Shown here: positions 24,692 through 37,239 of the stretch, piece by piece
How the letters are laid out: every line of letters starts with the position of its first letter
Position numbering within the stretch: the stretch's first letter is position 1
DNA from: Glycine soja
Lineage: Eukaryota; Streptophyta; Magnoliopsida; Fabales; Fabaceae
Length of the DNA: 64,000 nucleotides
Direction of reading: 5' to 3'
Assembly (NCBI RefSeq): GCF_004193775.1
Contig: NC_041002.1
Coordinates: 7,737,261-7,801,260 of the forward strand
Program-made: the position numbers and the translations under genes
Notes under the pieces: model-generated
The model's input: only the letters and a program-made list of their open reading frames with translations
Told to the model about the DNA's origin: nothing
The model's database searches: none

Positions 24692-27267
24692 TGTAACATC
24701 CCAATTTTCGTAAACTAGATTGAAAAGGATTGTTATTATAAATAAATAGAGTTTTAAAAAAAATGATAAGATTTTGTAAATAAATAAATAAGGAGATATA
24801 ATTGTTAATTAAAATAATGATTTGAGAGAAAATAAAAAGGGTATTTTATTTATTTGTTTGATAGAGAATAAATAAAGTTTGCTTTTATAAAATAATAAAT
24901 AAATAAATAGAGTAAACCTAGCTATAAATAGCGTTAGGTCAGTTTTCACACTGACGGTGCCTTCTCTTTTCCTCATTTTCGTTTTTTCTCCTTCTCCTCT
25001 CAAAACCCTTCCTTTTTCCCGCAGCCCACCAAACTTGTCTCAGAAAAACGACGATCTCAGACTCGTTCACCGTTGGATCGTCGTGAAATTTTAGTACCAT
25101 ATTTGCAACCCGATTCCGAGCATTCTCACCGTTGGGAATTATGATATCATGTCTGAGCTAAGAGAAATACCACTCGCATTGTAGCCTTTCCTTTCCCGCA
25201 GAAACCCAGAGCTGTCTTGGTAAAATTATGATCCCGGTTTCGTTAACCGTTGGATTGTTGTGAATTTTGGATATGTTGTTCGAAATTCAATTGCGCATGC
25301 TTTGACCGTTGAGATTTGCGAGATAATGTTCTTGGAGGGAGAAAAAGGAATCGCATGAAGATAGTCCAAATGGAGGCTTTAATCCCTTCTCCGTTTCTCT
25401 GGAGCAGTCGGAGGAAAAATTGGAGAAATTTTAGGGAACCGCTAGAGATGACACTATCGCTATGGAAAGACATGTGAATCCTCTTAGAGGTAAGGGATGG
25501 GTTTATCGCAATTGGGGGTTAGAATGAACATGTGTAGGGATTCTTAGAGAACTAAATTTGGGTTTATTTTGGGATATTGATTGAATTATAATTTTTCTTT
25601 ATGATTATGAATACAATATTATTGTGTTCTATGTACCAATTGACGTCCTGATGAGAATTGATTGATAAACTTGAGTGCTCTTGATGTCTTTGTGTTAACC
25701 CATGATTTTGATTAATTGATTTTGATATAATTGTGAGAAACTATTTCAGAGGTTTTACATCCCATGTTGTGATAAAATCTTTTGTATAAATTGTTATGTT
25801 GAGGTTATGAAATGATGATTCAAACTGTGAGTATGTGATAAATTGAACATGTGACGGATGATGAAATACATGTGTATTGAGATGAGATGTGTGTATTGAG
25901 TTGTGAACTATGAACTGTGCAATCACACAATTGTAAGACCCTTTAAGGGCGACGAGTATTGTGATGGGATCCACTGTGGGAACCCGACGAGTTAAAATGA
26001 TTTTGAAAACAATTGAGTAGATGTGTGTATTGCATAGTTCATAGGTAAAGTGTATATGATTCATGAGGTGTGATAACATGTTAAATTGAGATTATACCAT
26101 TGTGATTGGGATTAAGTGTATGTGATAAAATTGAGTATATATATGATTGAGATATATATGTGCATTGAGTTGTGAACTATGAATTGTACAACCACACGAT
26201 CATAAGTCCCTTCAAGGGCGACGAGTTGATGTTAAGTCCCTTTTAGGGCGACGAGTTGATGCTAAGTCCCTTTTTGGGCGACGAGTTAATGATAAGACCC
26301 TTAAAGGGCGACGAGTTAAAATTATTTTGAGAACAATTGAGGAGTCGTGTGTTTTGTACAGTTCATAGATAGAGTCTGTGTGCTAAAATGTTTTCTGGGT
26401 TGGACCTGAATCAGGAGGGAGAGGCTCTGACGGACTCTTCGGAGTGTAGGCCTTGGGGGTTACACGGTTTGAGTGTTCCTTTAAGCCTATGTTGATCCCA
26501 TATGGTTGGAGCATTCTTGCAAAACACTGTGACCCTGACTGGTCTCCCTATAATATTACCTAGTGAGAGTGACTTGACTTGCTAGTGTGTGGTTTGTCTT
26601 GTCATGTACTCCTAGGCGCCCGACGAGGTTTTTCACTGACATGGTACCACATTACATATAGGCTTGAGTCTTAGCATAACTGTTGCATACGCTTGCTAAT
26701 TGTTTATTATGAAATTGATGTGTTATTATGTCTTGATCGGAGTGTGTGGTTCCTGTGTATTGTGATTGATGATTAAAAAGTGTGATTGATGAATGACAAG
26801 GTGATGAAATAGTGTGAGATATGCTAAGTAAATTGTATTTGGCTACTATATGTTGTGTTGTTTCTCTCTAGTAGTTAGAAATGTGATAACTCACTCCCGG
26901 TTTGCTATTTGTGTTTGTGTTTGGATCCTGTGATGATCTTGAACTTTGTGTTCGGGGGAGCAGATGAATAGGTGGATGACTATGAAGAACCTCATGCTAG
27001 AGGACACGGGAACAACACGCTCTGATAGGATGTGACATTAGGATATAGGTTATATATTAATTGTATGAAACTTAGATGACCTTCTTTGAGCCGAGATGAC
27101 TTTATTATTTATTTGGACAAGTTTGAATATGATATAGAAGAAAGTGAATGTGAGCCTTTTACCCATTTGAAAGGCTTGTATTTTAAAATGTTTTAAAAAT
27201 ACTTTTAATTAATATTTGAATTTTTACTCCTTTATTAATATATATGTGAGGGGTAGAGGGTGTCACA
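24692..27267 (+). mobile_element. Solo LTR (copy C)
   Basis: Same LTR as 8100-10675, with the GAAAC duplication on both sides (24687-24691 and 27268-27272). The first 300 bases carry single-base indels; from about 25000 on it is identical by eye. It includes the 30-bp array at 26203-26322. Confidence 0.85.
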
Positions 27268-27501
27268 GAAACAATTCAATATCAGAAAGGTGTAGTGTGT
27301 TTCTTTTTTTCTTTCTCTCTCACTGAGCCAATTAAAGTAAAACTCGTTTAACATTCAAAAGAGTCAATATCAGTATATAATATAAGAGACATATCATATT
27401 AACAATATTAGGTTACTGCAGCAGCATTGTTTCTATCTTCATCTAAATAGGGAAGGAGCATTCTTAATTAGTTCTATATATCACCAACAGATTTTCAATC
27501 T

Positions 27502-30500
27502 TCATACTTGTGCAACACATTGACTGAATGTCTTACTCTCTCTTTGCACAAATTCAACAATTAGTTTGATAGTAGAATCTGGTCTTTCAAGATGAGGAAG
27601 ATGTCCACAATAAGGTATTTGGCGTATAATTGCATCAGGTAACTCACAGTGGAGTCGCTGCAAGAGTTCAAAAGTAAACATCACTTATAATATTTGCATG
27701 GAATATTGTTCCCTAGCAATCCAATAAAGTGAAACAAAGACAGAATTATGCTTCATGATCATGACTTTCCAGCATATCATGTAACATGTTGTAAAAATAG
27801 TGTCACAAGGTAACTAACCACTGCAAACTTATTGCTGATGATGCGGTCATTTTCACCCCATATTATCAGTGTATTCTGTTTTACCTGTTAAACAAAATAA
27901 AAACATCTTGTTGAGAAGGAAATCATAAAAAAAATGCAATCTAAGGTGTGAATTTTCCATACAAGCATGGCTCAAAATATGGACTGGAAACAATATGAGG
28001 CAAGGAAATGAAACTTCTTCGCTCAAGACAAATGGATTTTAACAGTTGTGCATATATGGGTGGGAACAACCCATCCAATGGATTTTTCAAGTACACTGTT
28101 TAGCTTTCTATGCAAACTGATATCTCTGTTAAGCCCATTTTACATCCCCAATGAATAAAGACATACTTTCACTTGAATTATAATTAAAAAGATCATGCCA
28201 GCAAATTTCAACAGTGATCATAATAATGCAGACAACCTTCCGAACAAGAAACAACCTGGTGTATGTAGATGTAGCATTTAAATCCAACAAAGCTCAAATT
28301 ATATTGAAAATGGATAAATTTGCCTTACTGTTTCCATCTAATAATTCTTTATACAAAAATTTACTAACAAAAATTTGATTGTAGAATTCATTATCATAAG
28401 CATATTCCTTACAATATATGAAGATTTATGAGTGAAAAATTGAAATTATGTACAAAAATTTATTAATGAAATTATGTCCAAATGCCATAAAAATAACATA
28501 ATAAATACAGCACTCATCAACAACTTGGAAAGCTTAATGTACCTTTCCTATCAAAGGAGCAACACTGTAACCACCACTTGTCATAAAATCCACTGTAGCA
28601 TCATCCCACCAAGGCAAGAAACAATGCAAGCGGCCCACCTATACAAATGATATGAAGACTGTTTAGCACTCTTCATTCTTGCAAAAATCAAAATCACAAA
28701 GTATTTGAAGTCCAGTGTATGAGCCTGAGGGACTTCTGTACATATCCTTGGACAGACATGAGATGCATAGACAAGATATGCTCCCAAATGGCTGTATGCC
28801 CATATCCAGTAAGAAAATGACTATTGAGAATTGAGATGCTATACATGTAATTCCTGTGAGATATTTCCAAAACATGAAAAGTCATCTTGTTTAATTATTC
28901 AAATTGAACAGTTATCTTGCTTCATTCAAGTTGAAGAATTGTCTCGTTTCAATCCAATGGTTATTATAAATATAACGCCTCATACAACCTAGTTATAAAC
29001 ATCATTTGAATATAGGAACATCTTGAACTATTTTGTAGAAAAAATATTTTTTAAAAGAAGAGAAGATATATAATGCAGAGGAGCTTGTTAAACTTCTATT
29101 TTTGGGCTCAATATAGAGAGTTAAACTCCATTACAAAATTCAAATACTAACAACATCCTACTCTTAAAAACAAATTGATAATATATTTAAATCTAACCAA
29201 TATCCTAATGATTTGAAACATAAATAAAAAGTTCTTAAAAAAACTAAATTATTTACTTTCAAACAAAAGATATATAGGCATAATTTAACGCGCCTTGCCT
29301 TAATTAACATATTCCTAAAAAAACTAAATTATTGATTTTCAAATTAAAAATATTTAGGCATATTTTCAACACATGTTCCTACAGTAATAGACATAAAGTC
29401 GAATGAAGAGGAGCTTGTTAAACTTCTATTTTTGGGCTCAATATAGAGAGTTAAACTCCATTACAAAATTCAAATACTAACAACATCCTACTCTTAAAAA
29501 CAAATTGATGATATATTTAAATCTAACCAATATCCTAATGATTTGAAACATAAATAAAAAGTTCATAAAAAAACTAAATTATTTACTTTCAAACAAAAGA
29601 TATTTAGGCATAATTTAACGCGCCTTGCCTTAATTAACATATTCCTAAAAAAACTAAATTATTGATTTTCAAATTAAAAATATTTAGGCATATTTTCAAC
29701 ACATGTTCCTACAGTAATAGACATAAAGTCGAATGATGTGACTATTCATGAATGACATAGATTAGAATAATGATTTGATGTGACTCTTCATGAATCATGA
29801 ATAAACAAAAAATGTCTCTGTGCATATATATAAAAAATTCTCCATACACAAGATTCACTCAATATACTCATAAATTTGTTTGGTTTTACCTTTGAGTGCA
29901 CAAAAGAATTTTTTTTATCAATTTGTAGACACCATTTTGTCTTAGCTTGAGTTTTGAGAATGTAAATCATACTCAAGTTGTATCTAAGGTTTTGGTATTG
30001 GTGGGAGCAAATTAAGCCTAAAGCAAAGTGCTTATCCATGTCTTGAAGGCATGATGCACAATTTTCCTTCTTATCTCTTTTTCTTCTACCCTTCAAAGAT
30101 TCATTCCTACCAACAATTCCTGTGAAAAGGTATAGTTATAATTATTTTTCTTCGGTGCTTGCACATTGGGATCACACAATAGACATGTAATCTTCAGCTC
30201 TTAACAGTGACAGGTGTCATGATAATAGTTGTTAGAATTTTCAGCCATCCTGCAACCAACCTTGTACAAAGTGCTTGACCATGTCATGTGGAGATATCCA
30301 AGAGTGCATGTGCCAAATGGCCCACTTTGAAGCAAAAAATGCATAAAAAAATATGTACACTGGGTTACATAATAAAACAGTAATTCTAGAATCAGGCAAC
30401 TCACATTAGTCCAATCAAGGCTGGTGCTGAAGGAAATTTTTGTGAAGGTCAAATAGGTGGCATATAGGCGTAACGGAAGGCTCTTCAATAAATTAACCTG

Positions 30501-33500
30501 ATGCAAAAGAATACCAGTAGTGAGTTGTAACTTGAGTAATTGAAGTCCTCAACATCCTTATGCTCCCATTCTTTATCTCCCATAATAGTGGTAGAAAATT
30601 CAAGTGAAAGATCAATTTTTTTATATTTATTGGCTTATGAGATGTTACTTGGAAGGCATAATTACACCAACCAATGTAAACCAAAAGAAAAAAAAAATGC
30701 CACTTCCAAAAGTTAAATGTCATATTAAGAAATTTTATATGTATGAAAGAAAAAGGAACATGTACCAAAAAAATATTAAGAAATTTTATACTTAAAGGTA
30801 TCATCATAAAGAGCCAAAAATAACAAGCAGAAAAAGTTCCATTGACTACTTTAGGGGGTTGATGAATATTTTGAAAATAATTTTCTACATAATTGAATAT
30901 ACAAATGAACTTATTCAGCAAGGGAGACATTGCCTAGAGAGAGATGGGATATTGTGTGATTTTCTTGATAATCGCCAGAAATAATATAGTAAATTGGAGA
31001 GATATTCACCCCGGCATAGGCTACTGCTCTGGGTAAGGTTGCTAGCTTTCCAGTTCCCTCTGCATATACACTAGCACCAATCAGAACAAGCTTCTTCACC
31101 TGAAAAGATGAACTGCAAATAAATGACCACAGCACACAAGAGTCATTTGATGAAGAATTTTAACGCAATCTGGGTCAAGGTGGACATTTAGAAGTTAAAT
31201 TATTGGATGGCACATACAGCTTCTGGATAATTGACCGCAAAGTCAATGGCAACAGCAGAGCCAAGGCTTGGTCCAACCAATATCATTGGCCTTCTGATGT
31301 AAGACTTCCAAAACTGTTATAGATATATCCAATTCAGCCTCAACACAGTGTCAAAGTGTTCAACAATTGGAAGGAAACCAAAACAGATGTGGAAAGAAAC
31401 TAAATAACTATTGAAGACATCCATTTCTTCAGAACATAGTTGATAAACAAGTCAAAGTCTATAATTTAACTGATCTGTTGTTACTCCAATTCACACAGTT
31501 TGATGGTTAAGGGAAACAATTTACTAAGTGAAGTACATTTTTCAGAATTATTTACCGTCGAAAAGTTGCACATTGTCTGCCTCAGTTCCTAGGGTGCATC
31601 TTATATATCTGTTAGCCAATGTCACTTAATGACAATTGATTTTAAGATGCAATCTAACATGTTATTAGAGCCTATAGTCCAATGAGGGGTGTCACCTGTT
31701 CTGGCAGGCAAGGAGGGGTGTTGTAAAGTCCTACATTGTCTGGCTCAATTCTTAGGGTGGAGCTTATCTATTTGTTAGGAAACTTTACTTCACTTAATAC
31801 CAATTAGTTTTAATAAGGAATCTAACATTTACCATCTTATACTTGGTCAGATTCCAACTGATTTTTCAGGTTTGACTATTACTGGGGGATACAACAGATA
31901 CATTAATACATTAGTACCTGGTAGAAGTGATCACGCTTGGATACCACATCACAAGGAGGAAGTTTTTCTGATGAATAGAAGAAGAAAAAGAGAAGAAAGC
32001 ATGTTAAAAATCTCATGAACAAAGCGGAAAGTAATAACATACAATAGGAAAAGTAATAAAACAAACCTAAATCAGAGAAACCCCAACCAAGAATGTCAAT
32101 GGCCCATGTCTCAATACCAGATTCCTCAAGCAATGGTAATACATATCTCCATTCTAGACATGAGCTGAAAAACAATGCAGTGAGATTCAAGGATAACTTG
32201 AGCATAAAATGTATAAACTAAATTAGTATCTTGCATATTTTGAGGACCTGTCAAAACCATGTAGAAGAACAACTGGGGTTTCCTTGGTCTGCACCAGTGG
32301 CTTCACACAACTACTCATGATGGGATTTTCTGAGAACCTAACCTAATTGAGTCATATGGAATAAATCAGATACTTATAAGCAGCAAAATATGAATGTAAG
32401 ATGACCCTATGCTCTGCATTATAAGCACAAGTGCACAACTCAAAATTTTTGAAACTGAACAAGGTTTAAATAGCTTGGAAGACTTATTGGTACTCTAAGC
32501 AAATTTGGCAGATAATCTGCATCATGGTGGAACAAAGAATGAGACTGAGTTCATGAATGGAACATTTCTTATTAGTTCAGTGCCCAAAAGACACAATAAA
32601 TCTCAAATGCATTAAAACAATAATAAAATCTGTGCCGAAACTTATGTAAATATTTTTTTCTGAAGCTTTTGATTGTTTGTGAAAACTGATCTTAAATAGT
32701 AAAGTTGCTGGAATGAATGCTAGGTGGTATGAGAAAAATTTGCATTAAGTTAGAACTAGTAGCACAATTTTAAACAGAGGAATTCAGTGATCATAACAAG
32801 TGAAGCGAAGACCTCTCCTCTAATGGAGAATGCTTTTATTAATCAAGTATAATAACATCGCTGACCATGGCAACATGGTATCACAGTCCACCCAACAACA
32901 TCACACAATAAATTATGCAAAAAAAAAGCATTCTAGAGGCACAAACATTTTTAATCGTTAAGAACTCCACAGAGCAATGTCAAAGGACCCACAACAATTA
33001 TTAATTAATCATAAATAATATTAAAAACTTCAAACAACCACAACACAATAGTAGCTTACGAATCATTTGGGACTAAATCCAAATCACAAACCCTACCAAT
33101 CCCCTCCACCTCTCCAAATCTAATTTTTCCAAACAACTTTTCGTTGCAAAAATTATTTGAAACTAAACCAAATTTCATATCCAAAAAGCTGACCCAAAGT
33201 ATACCCTTCTTATATTAAAATAAAAATAAAAAACAAATGAAGGTTGAGTTTAATAGAAGAAATTAGTCTCTTACTATAAAAATTGAATTCTCCTGAAAGA
33301 GGTGTACATATTTTAAATGGAACAGTGTCTCTAACAGGATTACAGAAAGTTGTGGGGGAACTTAAAAACTTAAAAAAAAAAAAAAACCTTTCAAGTTTCA
33401 ACACTATAGTTTACAATAGTCTTGAATAACTGGCTTTCTCATAAACACAGATTTACACTCCAAAAGTAAAAATAAAGTGAATAAATAAAAATAACAGTCA

Positions 33501-33844
33501 CCTTTGATTTAAATAAAGTATAATAGATTCAAGGACCCTTCTTACTTTACGCAATGTAGATTATGCAAACAAAAGTGCAACTGTGGTGTGATGTAGAAGA
33601 ACAAATGAAGAAACGGTGAAATTGAAGAAACTAAAAAAGATAAATAATTTACAGGCACGGGTAGCCTCTGAATGCGCAAGGCGAATTTTCTGGCAAAAGG
33701 GTCTTGAATGTTGTGAATTTCTCTGGGAAGAAATGAAGGGAAGCCATCCGCATCAGCAACAACCCTGAAAGAAGTGAGCTTGGAGGTGCATCTGAGGGGC
33801 AATGCAGCAGAAGAACCAATGGACAGAGAAAAAAACATGTTCAT
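27502..33844 (-). CDS. Alpha/beta-hydrolase fold protein, probably plastid-targeted (copy C, intact)
   Basis: Ten exons: 33653-33844, 32248-32342, 32067-32164, 31918-31967, 31218-31313, 31010-31099, 30405-30497, 28543-28638, 27819-27884 and 27502-27657. They sum to 1,032 bases, giving a continuous 343-residue frame with GT-AG introns. Motifs in order: HGFDS (92-96, oxyanion loop), WAIDILGWGFSD, GPSLG (159-163, nucleophile Ser161), GENDRI (acid Asp283) and CGHLPH (His311). That is a complete catalytic triad of the MhpC-type alpha/beta-hydrolase superfamily. The first 64 residues are Ser/Arg-rich with few acids at the start (SLSIGSSAALPLRCTSKL), like a chloroplast transit peptide. A second ATG lies two codons downstream. 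The substrate is unknown; esterase, lipase or dephytylase-type chemistry is possible. The solo LTR lies just 3' and foldback 1 about 700 bp 5'. This is the best reading of what may be a single-copy gene. Confidence 0.85.
29077..29736. repeat. 330-bp tandem duplication inside intron 7 (copy C)
   Basis: Units start at 29077 and 29407; same duplication as at 12484-13142. Confidence 0.85.
31556..31827 (+). mobile_element. TRIM retrotransposon in intron 4 (copy C)
   Basis: Identical by eye to 14960-15231, including the TTTAC target duplication and the degenerate PBS. Confidence 0.8.
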
Positions 33845-34548
33845 TCAGCAGGGACGAGAGAGAACCGAGGATGCGTTTGTCCTTTGTCGTGTCTTAGATC
33901 ACATTCACACACACTCACACAGTGAGAGAGAAGTGGTTTGTGTCAGACATGCAGAGTTTCTTTCTGGTGTGTACTTAACGCATGGGAGAGACTATAGAGA
34001 CGTGTTTGGAGGTGGTGACTGGTGAGCCTCATGTGGGTGTGTGTGTTTATAGTCTCATCATGCGTAGGGGTCTACCCCTTCTAGTTCCAGCTAGTAGCCA
34101 CTTCCCTCCTTCTCTTTAACTTTCGGCATCATAGTCCAAAAGTATGTTAAAGAGTATAATCAATTTAAGATTATGTTTAATTATTTTTCAAAAACATGTT
34201 TAAAAATAAAAATGCGTTTGCTTTGCTGTTTTAATTGCGGTGACACAAAATCTAACACACCTTTATATACCGCAAAAACATGAAAGATGATGTTTCTTGA
34301 AAACAGAAGTTGGCATTAAATGGAGGTTGGAACAAGCAATTTAAACACGTACTAAAATTTTACCAGTTTTGAAAAAAAATAAGACTCCAAATACTTTTAA
34401 ATCAAACTTAAATTTAGACACGTACTAAAACAACGTGCACTTATTATATCCTCCTTTTTCTTCTTCTGCCAACACAACATCAATGAACAGCAGTGCCTGT
34501 TCAATAGTATTTATTGGTACTATTGATAAGTAAACTAACTTTCATCTA
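33845..34548. other. 5' UTR and promoter region of the hydrolase gene
   Basis: Contains TG/CA-rich and AG-rich stretches and the candidate TATA box. From 34428 it is unique: copy A lacks it, so this is where copy C passes beyond the duplicated block. No other gene seen. Confidence 0.5.
34046..34051 (-). promoter_or_regulatory. Candidate TATA box of the hydrolase gene
   Basis: TATAAA on the minus strand, about 200 bases upstream of the ATG at 33844, which would leave a 5' UTR of about 170 bases. The matching site in copy A is near 17434-17440. Position and motif only; no transcript evidence. Confidence 0.4.
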
Positions 34549-36088
34549 CCCGGTGCGGCAAAATCACCAAATTGAGTTCCTTTTATAAATTAATTATCAG
34601 AATGAGTCTGTTTCATTTTTATTTACCAAGGGGGTATGTTATTTTATTACAAAGCGCTTACCTGAGGGGCGCGTTCCACCAGAACGCGACACGTGGCGTG
34701 ACTTGACAAATTGATCGGGAACGATGGGACAGGGGGGTAGTGGTGGCCTGTCAGGCGCTACCAGTAGTGGTGGCCTGTCAGGCGCTACCAGTAGTGGTGG
34801 CCTGCCAGGCACGACCACTAGTGGTAGCCTGTCAGGCGCGTCCACTAGTGGTGGGCCCGCAGACACTTCTCTCTTCCCTGTAAAACCCCTTCCCCTCCGT
34901 TTCATTTTCATACGAAATCGTTGAAGTGAGTTGAGTTGAAGCGCTTTATACCAGTTAGAAATTTTGCTCAAAACTAGTAAATATTTTTTATCTTCGATAC
35001 ATTATAACATTAATTAATATTTATTTTGTTGATGATAATAATGATTATATTTTGTAGGTGCATAAACAAATTGACACGAACTATAAAATGAAATAGTAAT
35101 TTTGTTTATATTTTTTGTGTGATAATTAGTAATTTTTGGTAACTTAATAATTTAATTTTTGGTTATAATTATGTTATATTTGTTTGTTGATGACAATAAT
35201 TATTTATTGTAGTAGTTTTTATGTCCAACACATTATTATTATTATTATTAGTTAAGGTCGTAATTATTTATTTCAATGAACAATTTACTGAATTTATCGA
35301 TTGTGTGTAAAGTAGGAAATTGTTGTGACGGTAATTTAATTTATTTAGAGTAATTACTCTAAATAAACAATTTCCTACTTCACACACAATCGATAAATTC
35401 AGTAAATTGTTCATTGAAATAAATAATTATGACCTTAACTAATAATAATAATAATGTGCTGGACATAAAAACTACTACAATAAATAATTATTGTCAACAA
35501 CAAACAAATATAACATAATTATAACCAAAAATTAAATTATTAAGTTACCAAAAATTACTAATTATCACACAAAAAATATAAATAAAATTACTATTTTATT
35601 TTATAGTTCGTGTCAATTTGTTTATGCACCTACAAAATATAATCATTATTATCATCAACAAAATAAATATTAATCAATGCTATAATGTATCGAAGATAAA
35701 AAATATTTACTAGTTTTGAGCAAAATTTCTAACCGGTATAAAGCGTTTCAACTCGAGCTCACTTCAACGATTTCGTATGAAAATGAAAAGGATTGAAAGG
35801 GGTTTTACAGGGAAGAGGGAAGTGTCTGCGGGCCCACCACTAGTGGACGCGCCTGACAGGCTACCACTAGTGGTCGTGCCTGGCAGGCCACCACTACCCC
35901 CCCTGTCCCATCGTTCCCGGTCAATTTGTCAAGTCACGCCACGTGTCACGTTCTGGTGGAACGCGCCCCTCAGGTAAGCGTTTTGTAGTAAAATAACAGA
36001 CCCCCTTGGTAAATAAAAATGAAACAAACCCATTCTAGTAATTAATTTGTAAAAGAAACTCAATTTGGTGATTTTGCCACCCCGGTGC
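34549..36088. mobile_element. Foldback element 1: ~1.5-kb near-perfect palindrome
   Basis: The arms are inverted copies, 34549-35353 and 35354-36088, meeting at TTATTTAGAGTAA/TTACTCTAAATAA with almost no loop. The outer ends read CCGGTGCGGCAAAATCACCAAATTGAG and, reverse-complemented, CCGGGGTGGCAAAATCACCAAATTGAG. The left arm is longer by two copies of a 27-bp repeat and a small insertion near the centre. No transposase is encoded. Open frames in both arms are a by-product of the GC-rich repeat and shift relative to each other. The structure fits a foldback/MITE-class DNA transposon. I could not identify a clean target duplication. It lies just upstream of the hydrolase promoter. Confidence 0.75.
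34737..34862. repeat. 27-bp tandem repeat in the left arm of foldback 1
   Basis: Four full units start at 34737, 34764, 34791 and 34818 (GTAGTGGTGGCCTGTCAGGC type) plus a partial fifth. The right arm keeps only the last two full units and the partial one, so the array changed length after the palindrome formed. Confidence 0.85.
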
Positions 36089-36624
36089 TGTTCAAATATT
36101 TTTCTTTGCTATATTTAATGGCAGGTGATGTAAAGTAACTTGGCTCATAATGTGTTTATACATACAACATTTTAATTTGGAAAATGACAAGTGTTGTGTG
36201 TACAGCTATTTTTGTACAAAAGATATAAATAGGGGAAGTGAAAAATAATGTGATGTTAGGTGTTAAAAAATTTGGGGGAGGAGATGATATCTAGTCTTAA
36301 GGCATGGAAAACCCTAGCTATTTATATTTACTTTTATTACTCCACCGAAGAGACCTGCGGTGGTGGATCTATGCTGAATTTTTTAATCATTTATTTTGAG
36401 AAAAATATTAATATAAATCTAGAATTTTTGTATTTTGTTACTTTTTTTTTACACATTTGAACCTATTGTCCTCATTTCTTTACTATCAAATTTTATTGTC
36501 CTCATTTCTTTACTATCAAATTTTGTGTTTTACTAACTAGCTTAAGTAGCTTCTTTCATATGTTTTATTTCATTTTCACCTCAATGGATATTTATTTTAT
36601 CTCATTCTAACTCTTTAATTTCAT

Positions 36625-36671
<47 letters not shown>

Positions 36672-37079
36672 TTACTTTAAATAAAATGTTTCCACTCATA
36701 CAAGATTTTAGATTTTTCATTTTTTTTAAAAAAATTTAATTATCCATTTAGTCTTAATAATTTCTAAAATTATCTTAGTCTCTATTATTAATAAATAAAT
36801 TTTTTAGTTCCTTAAATTTATTTTTTAATTTCCTTTTACGTTAAACTAACGAAAAAAGATATGTTGAAAATTAAAATATAAAATTTAGGTACTAAAAAAA
36901 TTTACTTATTAAAGTTCAGAAACTAAAAAATTTATTTATTAACTATAATAAATAAAAGGAATAAATTTAAAAATTATAAAAATTAATAGGTAACTAAAAA
37001 GATAATGAGAACCATTAAGGGACAACTGCATTCCAACTAGGACGAAACTCTCTTGTATCCCCACTTATGATCCCCCAAA
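36089..37079. other. AT-rich intergenic DNA
   Basis: No gene. Contains a perfect 30-bp direct duplication (36465-36494 and 36495-36524, ATTGTCCTCATTTCTTTACT...), the AAT microsatellite and MITE-like AT-rich DNA at 36700-37010. Confidence 0.5.
36626..36671. repeat. (AAT)n microsatellite
   Basis: About 15 uninterrupted AAT units. Confidence 0.9.
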
Positions 37080-37239
37080 AAACATTAGATTAGATAAGAA
37101 AGGAGAAGAAATGGAGAGACTAGGACGGGACTAGGACAAAACCCATGGAGAAACAAACTCGGGAAAATCTATATACTTAGGGAGAGATCGTCTATTTCTA
37201 AGGGATTCACTCCTAACAAAAAAAACAGCGTACAATTCC
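37080..37239 (-). pseudogene. Probable LINE 3' end beyond foldback 2
   Basis: Continues the minus-strand LINE fragment across foldback 2, joined through the 9-bp duplication. No intact frame. Assignment rests on position. Confidence 0.35.

Larger units (their letters stand above)
16060..24985. other. Indel-rich zone spanning the A-B-C junctions (probable uncorrected long-read sequence)
   Basis: Compared with the matching bases in the cleaner copy, this stretch carries single-base insertions and deletions every few tens of bases, often in or beside homopolymers. Examples: GTGACCCTGACTGGTCTCC becomes GTGGACCCTGACTGGTCCTCC; CTTGGGGGTT becomes CTTGGGGTT; CACACGATC becomes CACCGATC. Substitutions are rare. 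This is the error profile of raw single-molecule reads, not of evolving duplicates. Outside the zone, copies A and C differ almost only in a few homopolymer lengths. Confidence 0.75.

Noticed and set aside
34639..35977. Open frames in both arms of foldback 1 as a gene pair
   Set aside because: They come from the 27-bp GC-rich repeat, lose phase with each other outside it, and show no domain.
36700..37010. Possible palindromic MITE
   Set aside because: Only loose A/T complementarity, with no definable ends or target duplication.
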